Shown here in pieces: positions 42,818-51,330 of a stretch of DNA of 64,000 nt. The DNA is taken from positions 310,001 to 374,000 of the forward strand of contig NZ_JASNWE010000002.1 of NCBI RefSeq assembly GCF_030283145.1, written 5' to 3'. The position numbers were made by a program, and so were the translations under genes. Origin of the DNA: Actinomadura xylanilytica. Lineage in GTDB: Bacteria > Actinomycetota > Actinomycetes > Streptosporangiales > Streptosporangiaceae. How positions within the stretch are numbered: position 1 is the first letter of the stretch; each line of letters starts with the position of its first letter. Under the pieces are notes generated by a model. It had not been told where the DNA came from. It did not search any database and saw nothing but the letters and a program-made list of their open reading frames with translations.

Positions 42818-43381
42818 ATGAAGCCTCGCGGCCGCAAGCCCGATCCCGACGTCGATGCGCGCATCAAGCAGGCGGCGGTCACGTTGCTGGTGAGCAAGGG
42901 GCCCTCGTTCACCATGGACGAGGTGGCGTCGGCCGCCGGCGTGGGCCGGGCCAGCGTCTTCCGCCGCTACGCCACCAAGCGCGACATGCTGCTCGACGCG
43001 CTCACCCTGGCCATGGACGCCCAGGTCCCCGCGGTCCCCGACACCGGCTCACTGGAGGGCGACCTGCTCGTGATCGTCACCGAGACGCTCGCCGCCTGGA
43101 GCTCGCCCGAGATCGCGGAGCGGACCCGGGAGATCTTCGGAGAGGCGGGCCGCGACCCCGCCGTCGCCGAGATCATCCGCACCGCCATGCGCGACCGGAT
43201 GACGCGGAGCTGGACGATCTACGAGCAGGCGATCGCCAGGGGCGAGCTGTCCGCGGGCACCGACCTGTGGCTGCTGTCGGACATGCTCGTCGGCCTGGTC
43301 GTCTACCGCGGCCTCATCAACGTGCCGCAGCCGGACCCGGCCCAGATGCTCAAGGCGCTCATGCGCGGCTTCACCCGATGA
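42818..43381 (+). CDS. TetR family transcriptional regulator
   Basis: TetR-type regulator, 187 residues. The helix-turn-helix reads FTMDEVASAAGVGRASVFRR (about 31-50), and the C-terminal domain is typical of the MsmEG/TetR_C group. It diverges from the FAD monooxygenase and likely represses both genes at the twin palindromes. No Shine-Dalgarno separates the operator from the ATG, suggesting a very short or absent leader. It converges closely on the kinase gene downstream. Confidence 0.9.
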   Translation: MKPRGRKPDPDVDARIKQAAVTLLVSKGPSFTMDEVASAAGVGRASVFRRYATKRDMLLDALTLAMDAQVPAVPDTGSLEGDLLVIVTETLAAWSSPEIAERTREIFGEAGRDPAVAEIIRTAMRDRMTRSWTIYEQAIARGELSAGTDLWLLSDMLVGLVVYRGLINVPQPDPAQMLKALMRGFTR

Positions 43382-43393
43382 CCGCCCTCGCCC

Positions 43394-45151
43394 TCAGACC
43401 ACCCGGGCGCAGAACACGCCTTCGCGGAAGTCCTCCCATGTCCGCGAGCCGCTGGGACACCTACTCTCGTAATAGCCGGTGAACTTGAGAATGTAGTCGA
43501 AGGCCTTGGGGACGGTGGTCTTATCGCAGTCCCATGAGGTCATCAGGCCATGCCCGTTGATGGCCACCAAGCCCTTCTTGCTGCCCTTCTCGCCCAGGAA
43601 GCACTCGCCCTCCCTGAACTGCCGCCGCAGGCAGAGGTAGAGATTGTCCCCGTCGTGCGTGGGGGACCTCCACCAGGATTCTCCGTCGAGAGACTTGGAA
43701 TCGCACGAGCTGCTCGAGCTCCTCACCCCGGTCACCTTCACGTAGGCGTCACTCCGGCCGCAGGAGACCGCGTTGGGCATGTCCTCGGTCCACTCGCTGG
43801 AGTCGTAGGGGTCCTTCAGCGCGTCCAGGCAGTCACCGACCGAGATGTCGTCGAACGCCTCCCAGGTCGGGTCGGGGGTCGGGCTCGGCTGCTGGGAACT
43901 CCCCCCGTCACCGGTGACATCGGTCATCCGGCTCGGAGTCGCGGTCGGGGTCTCGGTCGAGGTCGGGCTGGACCTGGCACTGCTCGGCCCGGACTCGTCG
44001 TTGTTGGCGAGGAAGATGAGCACGGCGACCAGCAGCACTCCCACGACCCCGGCCCCGACCGCGACTCCGCCTGCGTTGGGCTTGACCGGCGGCCTGGCGG
44101 GCGGTCTGGCGGGCGGATGGGGCGGCGGATTGGCGGGCGGATGGGGCGCGGAATGCCGCTCCCCTGGAGGACGCCCCTGCGCCGACTCCTGCCGCGGCTG
44201 CCAGCGGGGCGGCGGCGGGTCCTGCCGAGGGCGTTCCTCCCGTCCCCCCGTGGTGGCCTTCCCCGCGAAGACCTCGGTCTCGGCCACCCGCGTGGCGATC
44301 ATCGTGGTGAACGATCTCGGCAGGGACATTCCCTCGCCCGTGGCCAGCGCGGAGCAGCGGTCCAGGAACTCCCCGACAGGGGGACGGTCGCCGGAGTCCT
44401 TCTCCAGACCGGCGGCGATCAGAGGCCGCAAAGACTCCGGTGCGCCCGTCAGGTTCGGGTCCTCGTGGCGGACGCGGTAGCCGAGGGCATCGCCCGGCCC
44501 CTCCCCGAAGGGATGGCGGCCGGTGGCCGCGAAGGCCAGCACGGCGGCCAGGCAGAACACGTCACTGGCCGGTCCGAGGTCGCCGCCCAGATACTGCTCG
44601 GGCGACATGTACCCCGGTGTGCCCACCATGGACACGGTCTGGGTGGGGGCGTCCATCGCGCGGGCGATGCCGAAGTCGATGATCCGCGGCCCGTCCCGCG
44701 CCAGCAGCACGTTCCCCGGCTTGAGGTCCCGGTGGATCATGTTCTGGTCGTGGATCGCCCGCAGCCCTTCGGCGAGCCCGGCGCCGAGCGCCGCGACCGC
44801 GGCCTCGGGCAGCGCGCCGTTCTCGTCGACGGCGTCCTGCAACGTCGGCCCGGCGATGTACTCCGTCACCAGCCACGGCGGGTCGGCGTCGGTATCGGCG
44901 TCCACCACCTGCGCCGTGTAGAAGCCCCCGATGCGCCGTGCCGCCGCGACCTCCTTGGTGAACCGGCGCCGGAACACCGCGCTGTCGGCCAAGTGCGGGT
45001 GGACGACCTTGACCGCGACCGATCGCCGCCCCTGCGAGCTGCCCAGGTAGACCTGGCCCATCCCACCGGTTCCCAGCCGTGCCAGTAGTCGGTACGGCCC
45101 GACCCGCTCCGGGTCACCGGCCCTGAGCGCCCTGAGTGCTGCGCCGGACAT
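43394..45151 (-). CDS. Hanks-type Ser/Thr protein kinase, membrane-anchored
   Basis: PknB-like kinase, 585 residues. The kinase domain at about 18-275 has glycine loop LGTGGMGQVY, VAVKVV (ATP Lys), HRDLKPGNVLL and IIDFGIA, followed by activation loop GTPGYMSPEQ, so it should be active. A Pro/Arg-rich linker leads to one membrane helix at about 365-387 (GVGVLLVAVLIFLAN-like), a Thr/Ser-rich stretch and an outer domain with at least eight Cys in place of PASTA repeats. It may sense an outside signal and phosphorylate cytoplasmic targets; none can be named. Confidence 0.93.
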   Translation of the reverse strand: MSGAALRALRAGDPERVGPYRLLARLGTGGMGQVYLGSSQGRRSVAVKVVHPHLADSAVFRRRFTKEVAAARRIGGFYTAQVVDADTDADPPWLVTEYIAGPTLQDAVDENGALPEAAVAALGAGLAEGLRAIHDQNMIHRDLKPGNVLLARDGPRIIDFGIARAMDAPTQTVSMVGTPGYMSPEQYLGGDLGPASDVFCLAAVLAFAATGRHPFGEGPGDALGYRVRHEDPNLTGAPESLRPLIAAGLEKDSGDRPPVGEFLDRCSALATGEGMSLPRSFTTMIATRVAETEVFAGKATTGGREERPRQDPPPPRWQPRQESAQGRPPGERHSAPHPPANPPPHPPARPPARPPVKPNAGGVAVGAGVVGVLLVAVLIFLANNDESGPSSARSSPTSTETPTATPSRMTDVTGDGGSSQQPSPTPDPTWEAFDDISVGDCLDALKDPYDSSEWTEDMPNAVSCGRSDAYVKVTGVRSSSSSCDSKSLDGESWWRSPTHDGDNLYLCLRRQFREGECFLGEKGSKKGLVAINGHGLMTSWDCDKTTVPKAFDYILKFTGYYESRCPSGSRTWEDFREGVFCARVV

Positions 45152-45391
45152 CTCACCTGCTTCACGTTTGTGAACATCGCCGTCTGTTTGACGCTCAGGG
45201 TAGCGAGGGTGTTCGTCACGATCTGCGTCTTGAGACGCACTCGCGGCCCCGCGGCGACGTGACGTGCGTGAACTGGGCCCTGCGACATCTTCGGCTCCGG
45301 AGTGAGGGCTGGCAGCAAGATCGTTGTCGCCGGTAGCCTCTGGACGGCCGTCCTGCGACGGCCACCCCCTGGCACAACCCGAAGGAACACC

Positions 45392-45901
45392 ATGGGCTTC
45401 GCTCGAATCGCACGTCCCCTGCTCGCGACCGCCGTCGTCGCCGCCACCGTCACCACCTTGGCCCCGGCGGCGTCCGCGTCGACCGAACGCTGCATCTACA
45501 GCGACGACTCACGGATGAAGAAGACCTTCCCGACGCCGGGCACCGACACCAGCTTCGCCATCAACCTCTGCGTGATCAAGCGCTCCGACGGAAAGCACTA
45601 CGCCTATGCGGACGTGCACTGGAACAACGGAGGCGACTCCGACACCGACGACAAGCGCAAGTTCGACCGGTTCAACGTCACCGTCCGCCTCGAACGCAAC
45701 GACGTCGTGAAGACGTTCCGGTTGTGCGACATCCGCCACGCCGTGAACACTCAGAAGAGCGGCATCGAGCTCTGCGTCACCTCCGTCGACGCCTCGACGG
45801 CCAACGGCGGCTGGACCGCCGACGGCTGGGCCCAGTACGACCTCGACCGCGACGGCCAGGGCGTGAAGGCCTGGGAATGGTACGGATCACCGTCGGTCTG
45901 A
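45392..45901 (+). CDS. Small secreted protein of unknown function
   Basis: A 169-residue exported protein: signal peptide 1-29 (LAPAASAS) and a mature domain of about 140 residues with four cysteines (ERCIYS, NLCVIK, FRLCDI, IELCVT), consistent with two disulfides, and beta-strand-rich pattern ending KAWEWYG. GAAGGAAC precedes the ATG at 45392; longer upstream readings are not supported. I do not recognise the family. It diverges from the kinase gene 240 bases away and faces the TerD-fusion gene. Confidence 0.72.
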   Translation: MGFARIARPLLATAVVAATVTTLAPAASASTERCIYSDDSRMKKTFPTPGTDTSFAINLCVIKRSDGKHYAYADVHWNNGGDSDTDDKRKFDRFNVTVRLERNDVVKTFRLCDIRHAVNTQKSGIELCVTSVDASTANGGWTADGWAQYDLDRDGQGVKAWEWYGSPSV

Positions 45902-45925
45902 TCCCCGTCAGTCCACGGGACCGCC

Positions 45926-47563
45926 CTAGCCGGACGAGCCGATGGTGCGCGCGTGGGCGCCGAGCACGTGCGCGAGCAGCGCCGGGGCGCGCGAGCCGTC
46001 GCCGCCGTCCGGGAGCACCTCCGGGGTGAGCGTCCAGTCCATGCCCACCCACGAGTCGCCGACCGCGCCCTGGCTGGACGGAAGGTTGTTGCAGGACTGC
46101 CGGATCCGGATGGCGCGGACGGACTCGGCGGCCGGGGTATCGGTCTCCACCAGCAGCACCGGGACCCCGACCAGCGGCCCGTCCTCCACCAGGCGCAGCA
46201 GCCCGTGCGCCTCCTCGCCGTCGAGGGCGGCGCCGGCGTCCATGACCACCACCAGCCGCACCGGGGGGCCGCCGTCCGGCCCGGAGGGCGACTCGCCGTC
46301 CGGGCCGCCGATCCGGCGCAGGTCGACCAGGTCGAGCAGCCGCCGGAGCCGCTCGGCCGCCGCCGGCCCGGTCGCCACCCCGCCGCCCAGCAGCCGCCCT
46401 CCGGACGGGTCGAGCGCGTTCAGCCAGCCGGCCCCCGACAGTCCCGCCGCGTCGATCACCTCCAGCCCGACCAGCCCGGGCGGGACGGCGGCCAGGAACC
46501 GGGTCACCAGCGACCAGGCGTAGGCGGCGGCGTCGCCGGGCACCGTGCCCCGCGAGATCCACACGCCGCGCCGCCAGGGCGCCCGCAGGACCAGCGGCAC
46601 CCGCAGATCGGGCAGCTCCACGGTGGACAGCCGTCCCAGCAGCATCCCCTCGGCCAGATCGGTGCGAGGCCGCCAGGTCAGCCAGGAGGGCGCGTCAAAC
46701 GGCGCCGCCTCCGCGGTGACGTGCGGCTCCACCCGGGCGAGCTCGCCGCGCAGCTGCTCGGCATCGGCCCGCAGCCGCTGGTCGGCCGCCGCCATGAGCT
46801 GGTCGAACCGCCCGCGCGGCACCCGCCCGGTGACCTCGTCGTTGCGGATGTTGAGCGCGTGCTCGGTGGACGAGCGGAACCCGGCCAGCGAGCGGCTCGC
46901 GTCCTCCCAGACCAGCCAGCACCGCTCGAGGTAGCCGACCTCCGAGGACGACGGCGCCTGCGGTGCGGACGGCCCCTGCGGGGCAGCCGGGGGGACGGGC
47001 CGTCCCGGCGGCGCCCCGACGGCGGGGCCGGGCGGCGCGGCGCCCATGCCGGCCTCCGCCTCGCCCGGGTCGTCCACCTCGACGCCGTGCGCCTCGACCA
47101 GCTCGACCAGCCCGCCGGCGTAGCCCTGCCCGACCGCGCGCACCTTCCACCGGTCGGCCCGGCGGTAGAGCTCCAGTCCGATGATCGCCTTCTCCGGGCC
47201 CAGCCCCGCGACGGTGAACAGCGCCATCGGGTCGCCGCCGGCCGTGGTGAGCTGGACCTGCGGCGGCGGCACCGCCCCGAACGAGAGCCCGCCGCCGGTC
47301 AGACTGACCGCGACGAGCACCGCGTGGACGTCCGCGGGGACGGCGCCGAGGTCGAGGTCGACGCGCTGCCGGCCGCCGTCGCCCGCCCAGCGCACGCCGG
47401 GCGCCTCGGGCGCGTTGAAGAACACCAGGTCGGCGTCGGAGCGCACGCGCAGGTCGGCGCCCACCAGCAGGGCGCTGACGTCCACGGGCACGGCGCAGGA
47501 CACGGTGGCGGTCATCCGCCGGGCGGGCAGCGCGGTGTTGGCGCCGTGCGAGAGTTCGAGCAT
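45926..47563 (-). CDS. TerD-domain protein fused to a large uncharacterised domain
   Basis: A 545-residue cytoplasmic protein. Residues about 1-165 are a TerD-like calcium-binding stress domain (LRVRSDADLVFFN, GPEKAIIGLELYRRADRWKV). A Pro/Ala-rich linker spans about 170-215. The remainder, about 220-545, is an alpha/beta domain with VLRAPWRRGVWISRG, GLVGLEVIDAAG, VRLVVVMDAGAALDGEE and VGVPVLLVETD, vaguely like an AAA/FtsK-type or Rossmann core but with no Walker A seen. It lies six bases after a plain TerD gene, so the two probably act together in tellurite or envelope stress handling. Confidence 0.78.
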   Translation of the reverse strand: MLELSHGANTALPARRMTATVSCAVPVDVSALLVGADLRVRSDADLVFFNAPEAPGVRWAGDGGRQRVDLDLGAVPADVHAVLVAVSLTGGGLSFGAVPPPQVQLTTAGGDPMALFTVAGLGPEKAIIGLELYRRADRWKVRAVGQGYAGGLVELVEAHGVEVDDPGEAEAGMGAAPPGPAVGAPPGRPVPPAAPQGPSAPQAPSSSEVGYLERCWLVWEDASRSLAGFRSSTEHALNIRNDEVTGRVPRGRFDQLMAAADQRLRADAEQLRGELARVEPHVTAEAAPFDAPSWLTWRPRTDLAEGMLLGRLSTVELPDLRVPLVLRAPWRRGVWISRGTVPGDAAAYAWSLVTRFLAAVPPGLVGLEVIDAAGLSGAGWLNALDPSGGRLLGGGVATGPAAAERLRRLLDLVDLRRIGGPDGESPSGPDGGPPVRLVVVMDAGAALDGEEAHGLLRLVEDGPLVGVPVLLVETDTPAAESVRAIRIRQSCNNLPSSQGAVGDSWVGMDWTLTPEVLPDGGDGSRAPALLAHVLGAHARTIGSSG

Positions 47564-47569
47564 CGCCGG

Positions 47570-48139
47570 TCAGGCCAGGCCGGTGATCGTCGGCAGCATG
47601 TCCTCGAAGGTGCGGCCGTGGCACGGCTCCCCGATCGCGTTCATCTTCCACGCCTCGCCGTGCCGGTAGAGCCGCGCCATCACCATGGCGGTATGGGCGC
47701 CCCCGCCGGTCAGCGTGTACCGGGCCAGCTCGCCGCCGTCCGTCTCGTTGACCAGCCGGCAGAAGGCGTTGTCCACCTCGTTGAAGGTCTGCCCGTTGAA
47801 CGAGCTGACGGTGAACACCAGCGAGCTGACGTGCACCGGCAGCCGGGCCAGATCGACGACCACCGACTCGTCGTCGCCGTCGCCCGCGCCGGTCAGGTTG
47901 TCCCCGGTGTGCCGGACCGAGCCGTCGTCGCTGACCAGCTTGCCGAAGTAGACCACGTCGGCGAGGCGGCCGTCGGCGTAGAGCACGCAGGAGGCGTCGA
48001 GGTCGATCTCCCGCTGCCGGGAGCCGAAGAAGCCCTGTTTGCGTACCGCGTCCCAGCCCAGGCCCATCCGGACCATGCGCAGCGCTCCGCCCGGCTTCTC
48101 CAGCGAGATCCGCTGGCCCTTCACCATCGAGACGGTCAC
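47570..48139 (-). CDS. TerD family stress protein
   Basis: Classic TerD/CABP protein, 189 residues, the usual length. It opens with TVSMVKGQRISLEKPGG, and the acidic calcium-binding loop NLTGAGDGDDESVVVDL is intact, followed by FTVSSFNGQTFNEVDNAFC. TerD proteins bind calcium and take part in tellurite, phage or envelope stress tolerance. The GTG at 48139 gives the canonical N-terminus and has GAGGAGG upstream; the earlier in-frame start is not needed. It heads a two-gene unit with the TerD-fusion gene. Confidence 0.92.
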   Translation of the reverse strand: MTVSMVKGQRISLEKPGGALRMVRMGLGWDAVRKQGFFGSRQREIDLDASCVLYADGRLADVVYFGKLVSDDGSVRHTGDNLTGAGDGDDESVVVDLARLPVHVSSLVFTVSSFNGQTFNEVDNAFCRLVNETDGGELARYTLTGGGAHTAMVMARLYRHGEAWKMNAIGEPCHGRTFEDMLPTITGLA

Positions 48140-48362
48140 GTCCGTCGCCTCCTCGTGTCCCCTGTACCGCGTGCCCACCCCATCACCGCACAAGGCGAGC
48201 AAGGTGCAACGAAAGCCTCGCAGCCCGGCCACCCGGTTGTCAGCCCTTTCGCGACCGCTATGCGAGGCCGGGGCGGGTATCGAAGGTGCGGGTCGGCTGC
48301 TCCGCGGCGGCGCGGGGGCTGCGGGCGAGGGGCATTTTCAGGAAGTGCCGTACGGTCGCCGC

Positions 48363-49094
48363 ATGCCTCCCGACGAATCTGCAACCGGCATGCTGTCGCT
48401 GCGCCAGCGCCGCCGGGGCGTCGCCGTCCGCGAGATCCTCACCGCCGCTGAGCGCCATATCGCCGAGCACGGGCCCGCCGCCCTTTCCCTGCGGGCGGTC
48501 GCGCGGAGTCTCGGGATGACCGTGCAGGCGCTCTACCATTACTTCTCGAGCCGGGACGACCTCGTCACGGCGCTCGTCGCCAAGGCGCACGACGACCTCG
48601 CCGACGCGGTGCAGGCCGCCGTCGACACCGCGCCGGACGACGCCGCCCTGCCGGGGCTGGTGATCGCGGCCGAGGGCTACCGCGTGTGGGCCGTCGCCCA
48701 TCCCGAGCGGTTCCAGCTCATCTACGGAGCGCCGCTGCGGCATTACGCGGCACCCATGGAGGGCGCCAGCACCCAGGCGGTCCGCCGGATGAGCGCGGTC
48801 TTCCAGCGCGAGCTGTTCGGCGGGTTCACCACGGCGCAACTGGCGGCGGCCGAGACCGGCGGGCTCTCGCCTTCACTCCGAACGCATCTGGAGCACCTGC
48901 CGGCGGACGGTCTCGGAGCCCTGCCGCCTCCCGCGACGTCCCTCCTCCTGAATGCGTGGGGGCACATGCACGGCCTCGTCGCCCTGGAGGTGTTCGGGCA
49001 CACCGTGTTCCTCGGCGACCATCAGGCCGAGGTCTTCCGCACGTCGATGCAGAACCTGGTGAAGGACGTCCACAACCGGATCCCGGCCGGTTAA
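48363..49094 (+). CDS. TetR family transcriptional regulator
   Basis: TetR-type regulator, 243 residues. The helix-turn-helix is LSLRAVARSLGMTVQALYHY (about 42-61), and the C-terminal domain resembles the TetR_C_13/WHG group (YRVWAVAHPERFQLIYGAP). The ATG at 48363 is preferred; the in-frame region upstream overlaps the opposite TerD promoter area. It diverges from the TerD pair but 220 bases away and converges on a propeller gene; its target is not obvious. Confidence 0.88.
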   Translation: MPPDESATGMLSLRQRRRGVAVREILTAAERHIAEHGPAALSLRAVARSLGMTVQALYHYFSSRDDLVTALVAKAHDDLADAVQAAVDTAPDDAALPGLVIAAEGYRVWAVAHPERFQLIYGAPLRHYAAPMEGASTQAVRRMSAVFQRELFGGFTTAQLAAAETGGLSPSLRTHLEHLPADGLGALPPPATSLLLNAWGHMHGLVALEVFGHTVFLGDHQAEVFRTSMQNLVKDVHNRIPAG

Positions 49095-49112
49095 ACGAGG
49101 GGCGACGGAGGA

Positions 49113-51143
49113 TCAGTGCTGGGGATCGACCCGGTAGAGGTCCGCGCCGTCCGAGAAGAACAGCCGGCCGCCGGGCCCGACCGCCAGGCGCCGGTTCCGG
49201 TGCTCCACCACGAGCGTGGGCGTCCGGGGTGACCGGGGATCGATCCGGAAGATCTTGTCGCCGTCGAGACCGGCGTACAGGACGCGGCCGGCGGTGACCA
49301 GGTCGCCGCCGGCCGTGCCGGTACCGAGGGCCAGCCGCCGCACGACCGTGCCCCGCCGCGGTTCCACCGCGAAGACGGTCCGCCCCGCGATGCCCCACAG
49401 GTTCCCGTCGGAGCCGATGGCGACGGAGCTGACGGTGCCCGCGCCGGGCACCGGCACGGTCTCCCAGAGCTTGCGGCTCCGGGCGGCGTCCCACGCGAAG
49501 ACCGTCCCCTCCTTGCGGGTCGGCGGCGTCGTGGACAGCCCGCCGGTGATCGAGGTACCGCCGTAGACGACGCCCCGGCGCGCGGCCAGCCCGAACACGC
49601 TCTGGTCCTGGACCACGTTCCGCACGACCTCGGACTCTCCCGAGCGCGGATCGTGCAGGACCAGGGCGCCGCCGAGCCGGTCGCCCTCCGGGACGGTGCC
49701 GACCGCGATCCGGCCGTCGACCTCCGTCAGCGCCCGGGCGCGCATCTGCACGTGCGGCTTGAGGTTGATCGCGAGCCGGGGGTTGTCGGCGGCGCCGGGC
49801 GGCCCCGGTGAGTATTCGGGGCTGCTCCACGGCTGCGCGGGGTCGTGGGCGTAGAGCCGGGCCTCCGGGTAGGCGCCGATCCAGACCTTGCCGCCGGCGG
49901 TCTCCATGACCGACTCCACCTGCGAGAACCGGTTGAAGACCGCCTTGCCGGAGTCCGGGTCGACGATGGACAGCCCGCCGTTCAGGAAGCCGCCCGCGTA
50001 GACGCTCGTCCTGCCGCCCGCGAGCGAGAGGATCTCGATCGGCTCCCGCTTCACCTCCGTCGGCAGGATCGCGAACTTGCCGGTCTGCGGGTTGTAGCGG
50101 AACATCTCGCCACGCCACAGCGTCCCCACGACGCTCCGGCCCGGGTAGTCGGGCAGCCCGAGTTCGGCCCAGCCGATCGAGCGGGCGTTCTGCACCCGTC
50201 CCGTGAAGGCCAGGCCGGTGCCGGTGAGCTGCCGGGTCTTCGGGTCGTAGCGCTTCAGCTCGCTCTTCTGGATCAGGTAGACCTCGCCGTCGTCCCCGGC
50301 GGGTGAGACGTCCAGGCCGTGCGCGTCGGGGATCTCGTCCGCCCACTGGCCGGCGGCGAGGTCGTAGACGAACATCGGGCTGGGGAAGGCGCTGCCGATC
50401 CGGACGTACAGCCGCCCGCCGCGCTCGTTGATGTCGTAGACCTGCTTGTTCCCGATGTCGCCGAGGCCGGGCGGGGCGGGCAGCTCCCGCGCCGCTCCGG
50501 TGGCCGCGTCCGTCTCGGCGATGTGGGCCTCGGCGTAGGAGCCGGTGTACACCTTGCCGTTGGCGTAGGCGATGCTCTTGATGTAGCCCTGCCCTGGGAC
50601 GGGCTGGCCGTAGTCGCGGATGTCGCCGGTGCGGGCGTCGAGGCGGAAGAGCCGTCCGCCCGGTGAGGTGCCGCCGTAGACGTTCCCGTCCGGGTCGGTG
50701 GTGAGCCGCCAGATGAACGACTGGTCGGCCAGCGGACGGCCGAGGTCCTCGACGGTGTCGCCCGCGCCCGGACGCCAGCGGTAGAGCCGGCCGCCGTTGT
50801 AGGTGCCGGCGTAGATCGTGCCGTCCGGCGCGGCCGTCACGGCCCAGCCGCCCTCGGCCCCCGGCAGCGGCGCGGAGACCAGGCTGGCGCCGGTGGCGGG
50901 GTCGACGGCGTTCAGGCGGGCGGGCGTGCCGGTCGAGATGTTCCAGAGCGCGGGCCGCCCGTTCGGCCCGGGGGCGACGGTCCCGCCGATCAGCAGGACG
51001 TCGCTAAGCGGGGTGCCGAGCGGGACCACGGCGGGCCGCCCGGCGGACGGAGCCGTCCCGGCCGCCGCGGGACCGGCCGCGGCCGGCGGGACGAGGACGG
51101 CGGCGCCGAGCACGGCCGCGGCGAGGATGCGGGTTGAGGGCAC
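49113..51143 (-). CDS. Secreted beta-propeller protein
   Basis: A 676-residue exported protein: signal peptide about 1-30, then WD40/PQQ-like propeller repeats to the end (VTAAPDGTIYAGTYNGGRLY, GNVYGGTSPGGRLFRLDART, VVYGGTSITGG). No enzyme motif or PQQ ligand cluster is seen, so it may bind a ligand or scaffold a surface complex. It is a paralogue of the divergent gene 51331-53292, sharing repeat order and spacing over most of its length. GTG start. Confidence 0.82.
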   Translation of the reverse strand: MPSTRILAAAVLGAAVLVPPAAAGPAAAGTAPSAGRPAVVPLGTPLSDVLLIGGTVAPGPNGRPALWNISTGTPARLNAVDPATGASLVSAPLPGAEGGWAVTAAPDGTIYAGTYNGGRLYRWRPGAGDTVEDLGRPLADQSFIWRLTTDPDGNVYGGTSPGGRLFRLDARTGDIRDYGQPVPGQGYIKSIAYANGKVYTGSYAEAHIAETDAATGAARELPAPPGLGDIGNKQVYDINERGGRLYVRIGSAFPSPMFVYDLAAGQWADEIPDAHGLDVSPAGDDGEVYLIQKSELKRYDPKTRQLTGTGLAFTGRVQNARSIGWAELGLPDYPGRSVVGTLWRGEMFRYNPQTGKFAILPTEVKREPIEILSLAGGRTSVYAGGFLNGGLSIVDPDSGKAVFNRFSQVESVMETAGGKVWIGAYPEARLYAHDPAQPWSSPEYSPGPPGAADNPRLAINLKPHVQMRARALTEVDGRIAVGTVPEGDRLGGALVLHDPRSGESEVVRNVVQDQSVFGLAARRGVVYGGTSITGGLSTTPPTRKEGTVFAWDAARSRKLWETVPVPGAGTVSSVAIGSDGNLWGIAGRTVFAVEPRRGTVVRRLALGTGTAGGDLVTAGRVLYAGLDGDKIFRIDPRSPRTPTLVVEHRNRRLAVGPGGRLFFSDGADLYRVDPQH

Positions 51144-51270
51144 TGGGCCTCCCAGAGGTGACAGTTGCGGTCCCGACCGGAATTGAACGCCTCCCGGCCA
51201 GGCCCGTCAAGCCTTTGCCGCAAAATACGAATTCTCGGACACACCTCGTCCGTTTTCAGCCATTTCGGCC

Positions 51271-51299
51271 TTGACCGTTAGTGGGGTGATTGCTATCAA
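51271..51299 (+). promoter_or_regulatory. Promoter of the second propeller gene
   Basis: TTGACC at 51271-51276 and TATCAA at 51294-51299 are spaced by 17 bases, a good sigma-70-type pair. The ATG follows 32 bases later after a GAGGAG ribosome site. Confidence 0.55.
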
Positions 51300-51330
51300 A
51301 GGGGCACCCCCTGCGGCGAGGAGCCGATCA

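Noticed and set aside
45926..48139. Complete tellurite-resistance (ter) operon
   Set aside because: Only two TerD-family genes are present; TerB, TerC and TerZ partners are absent.
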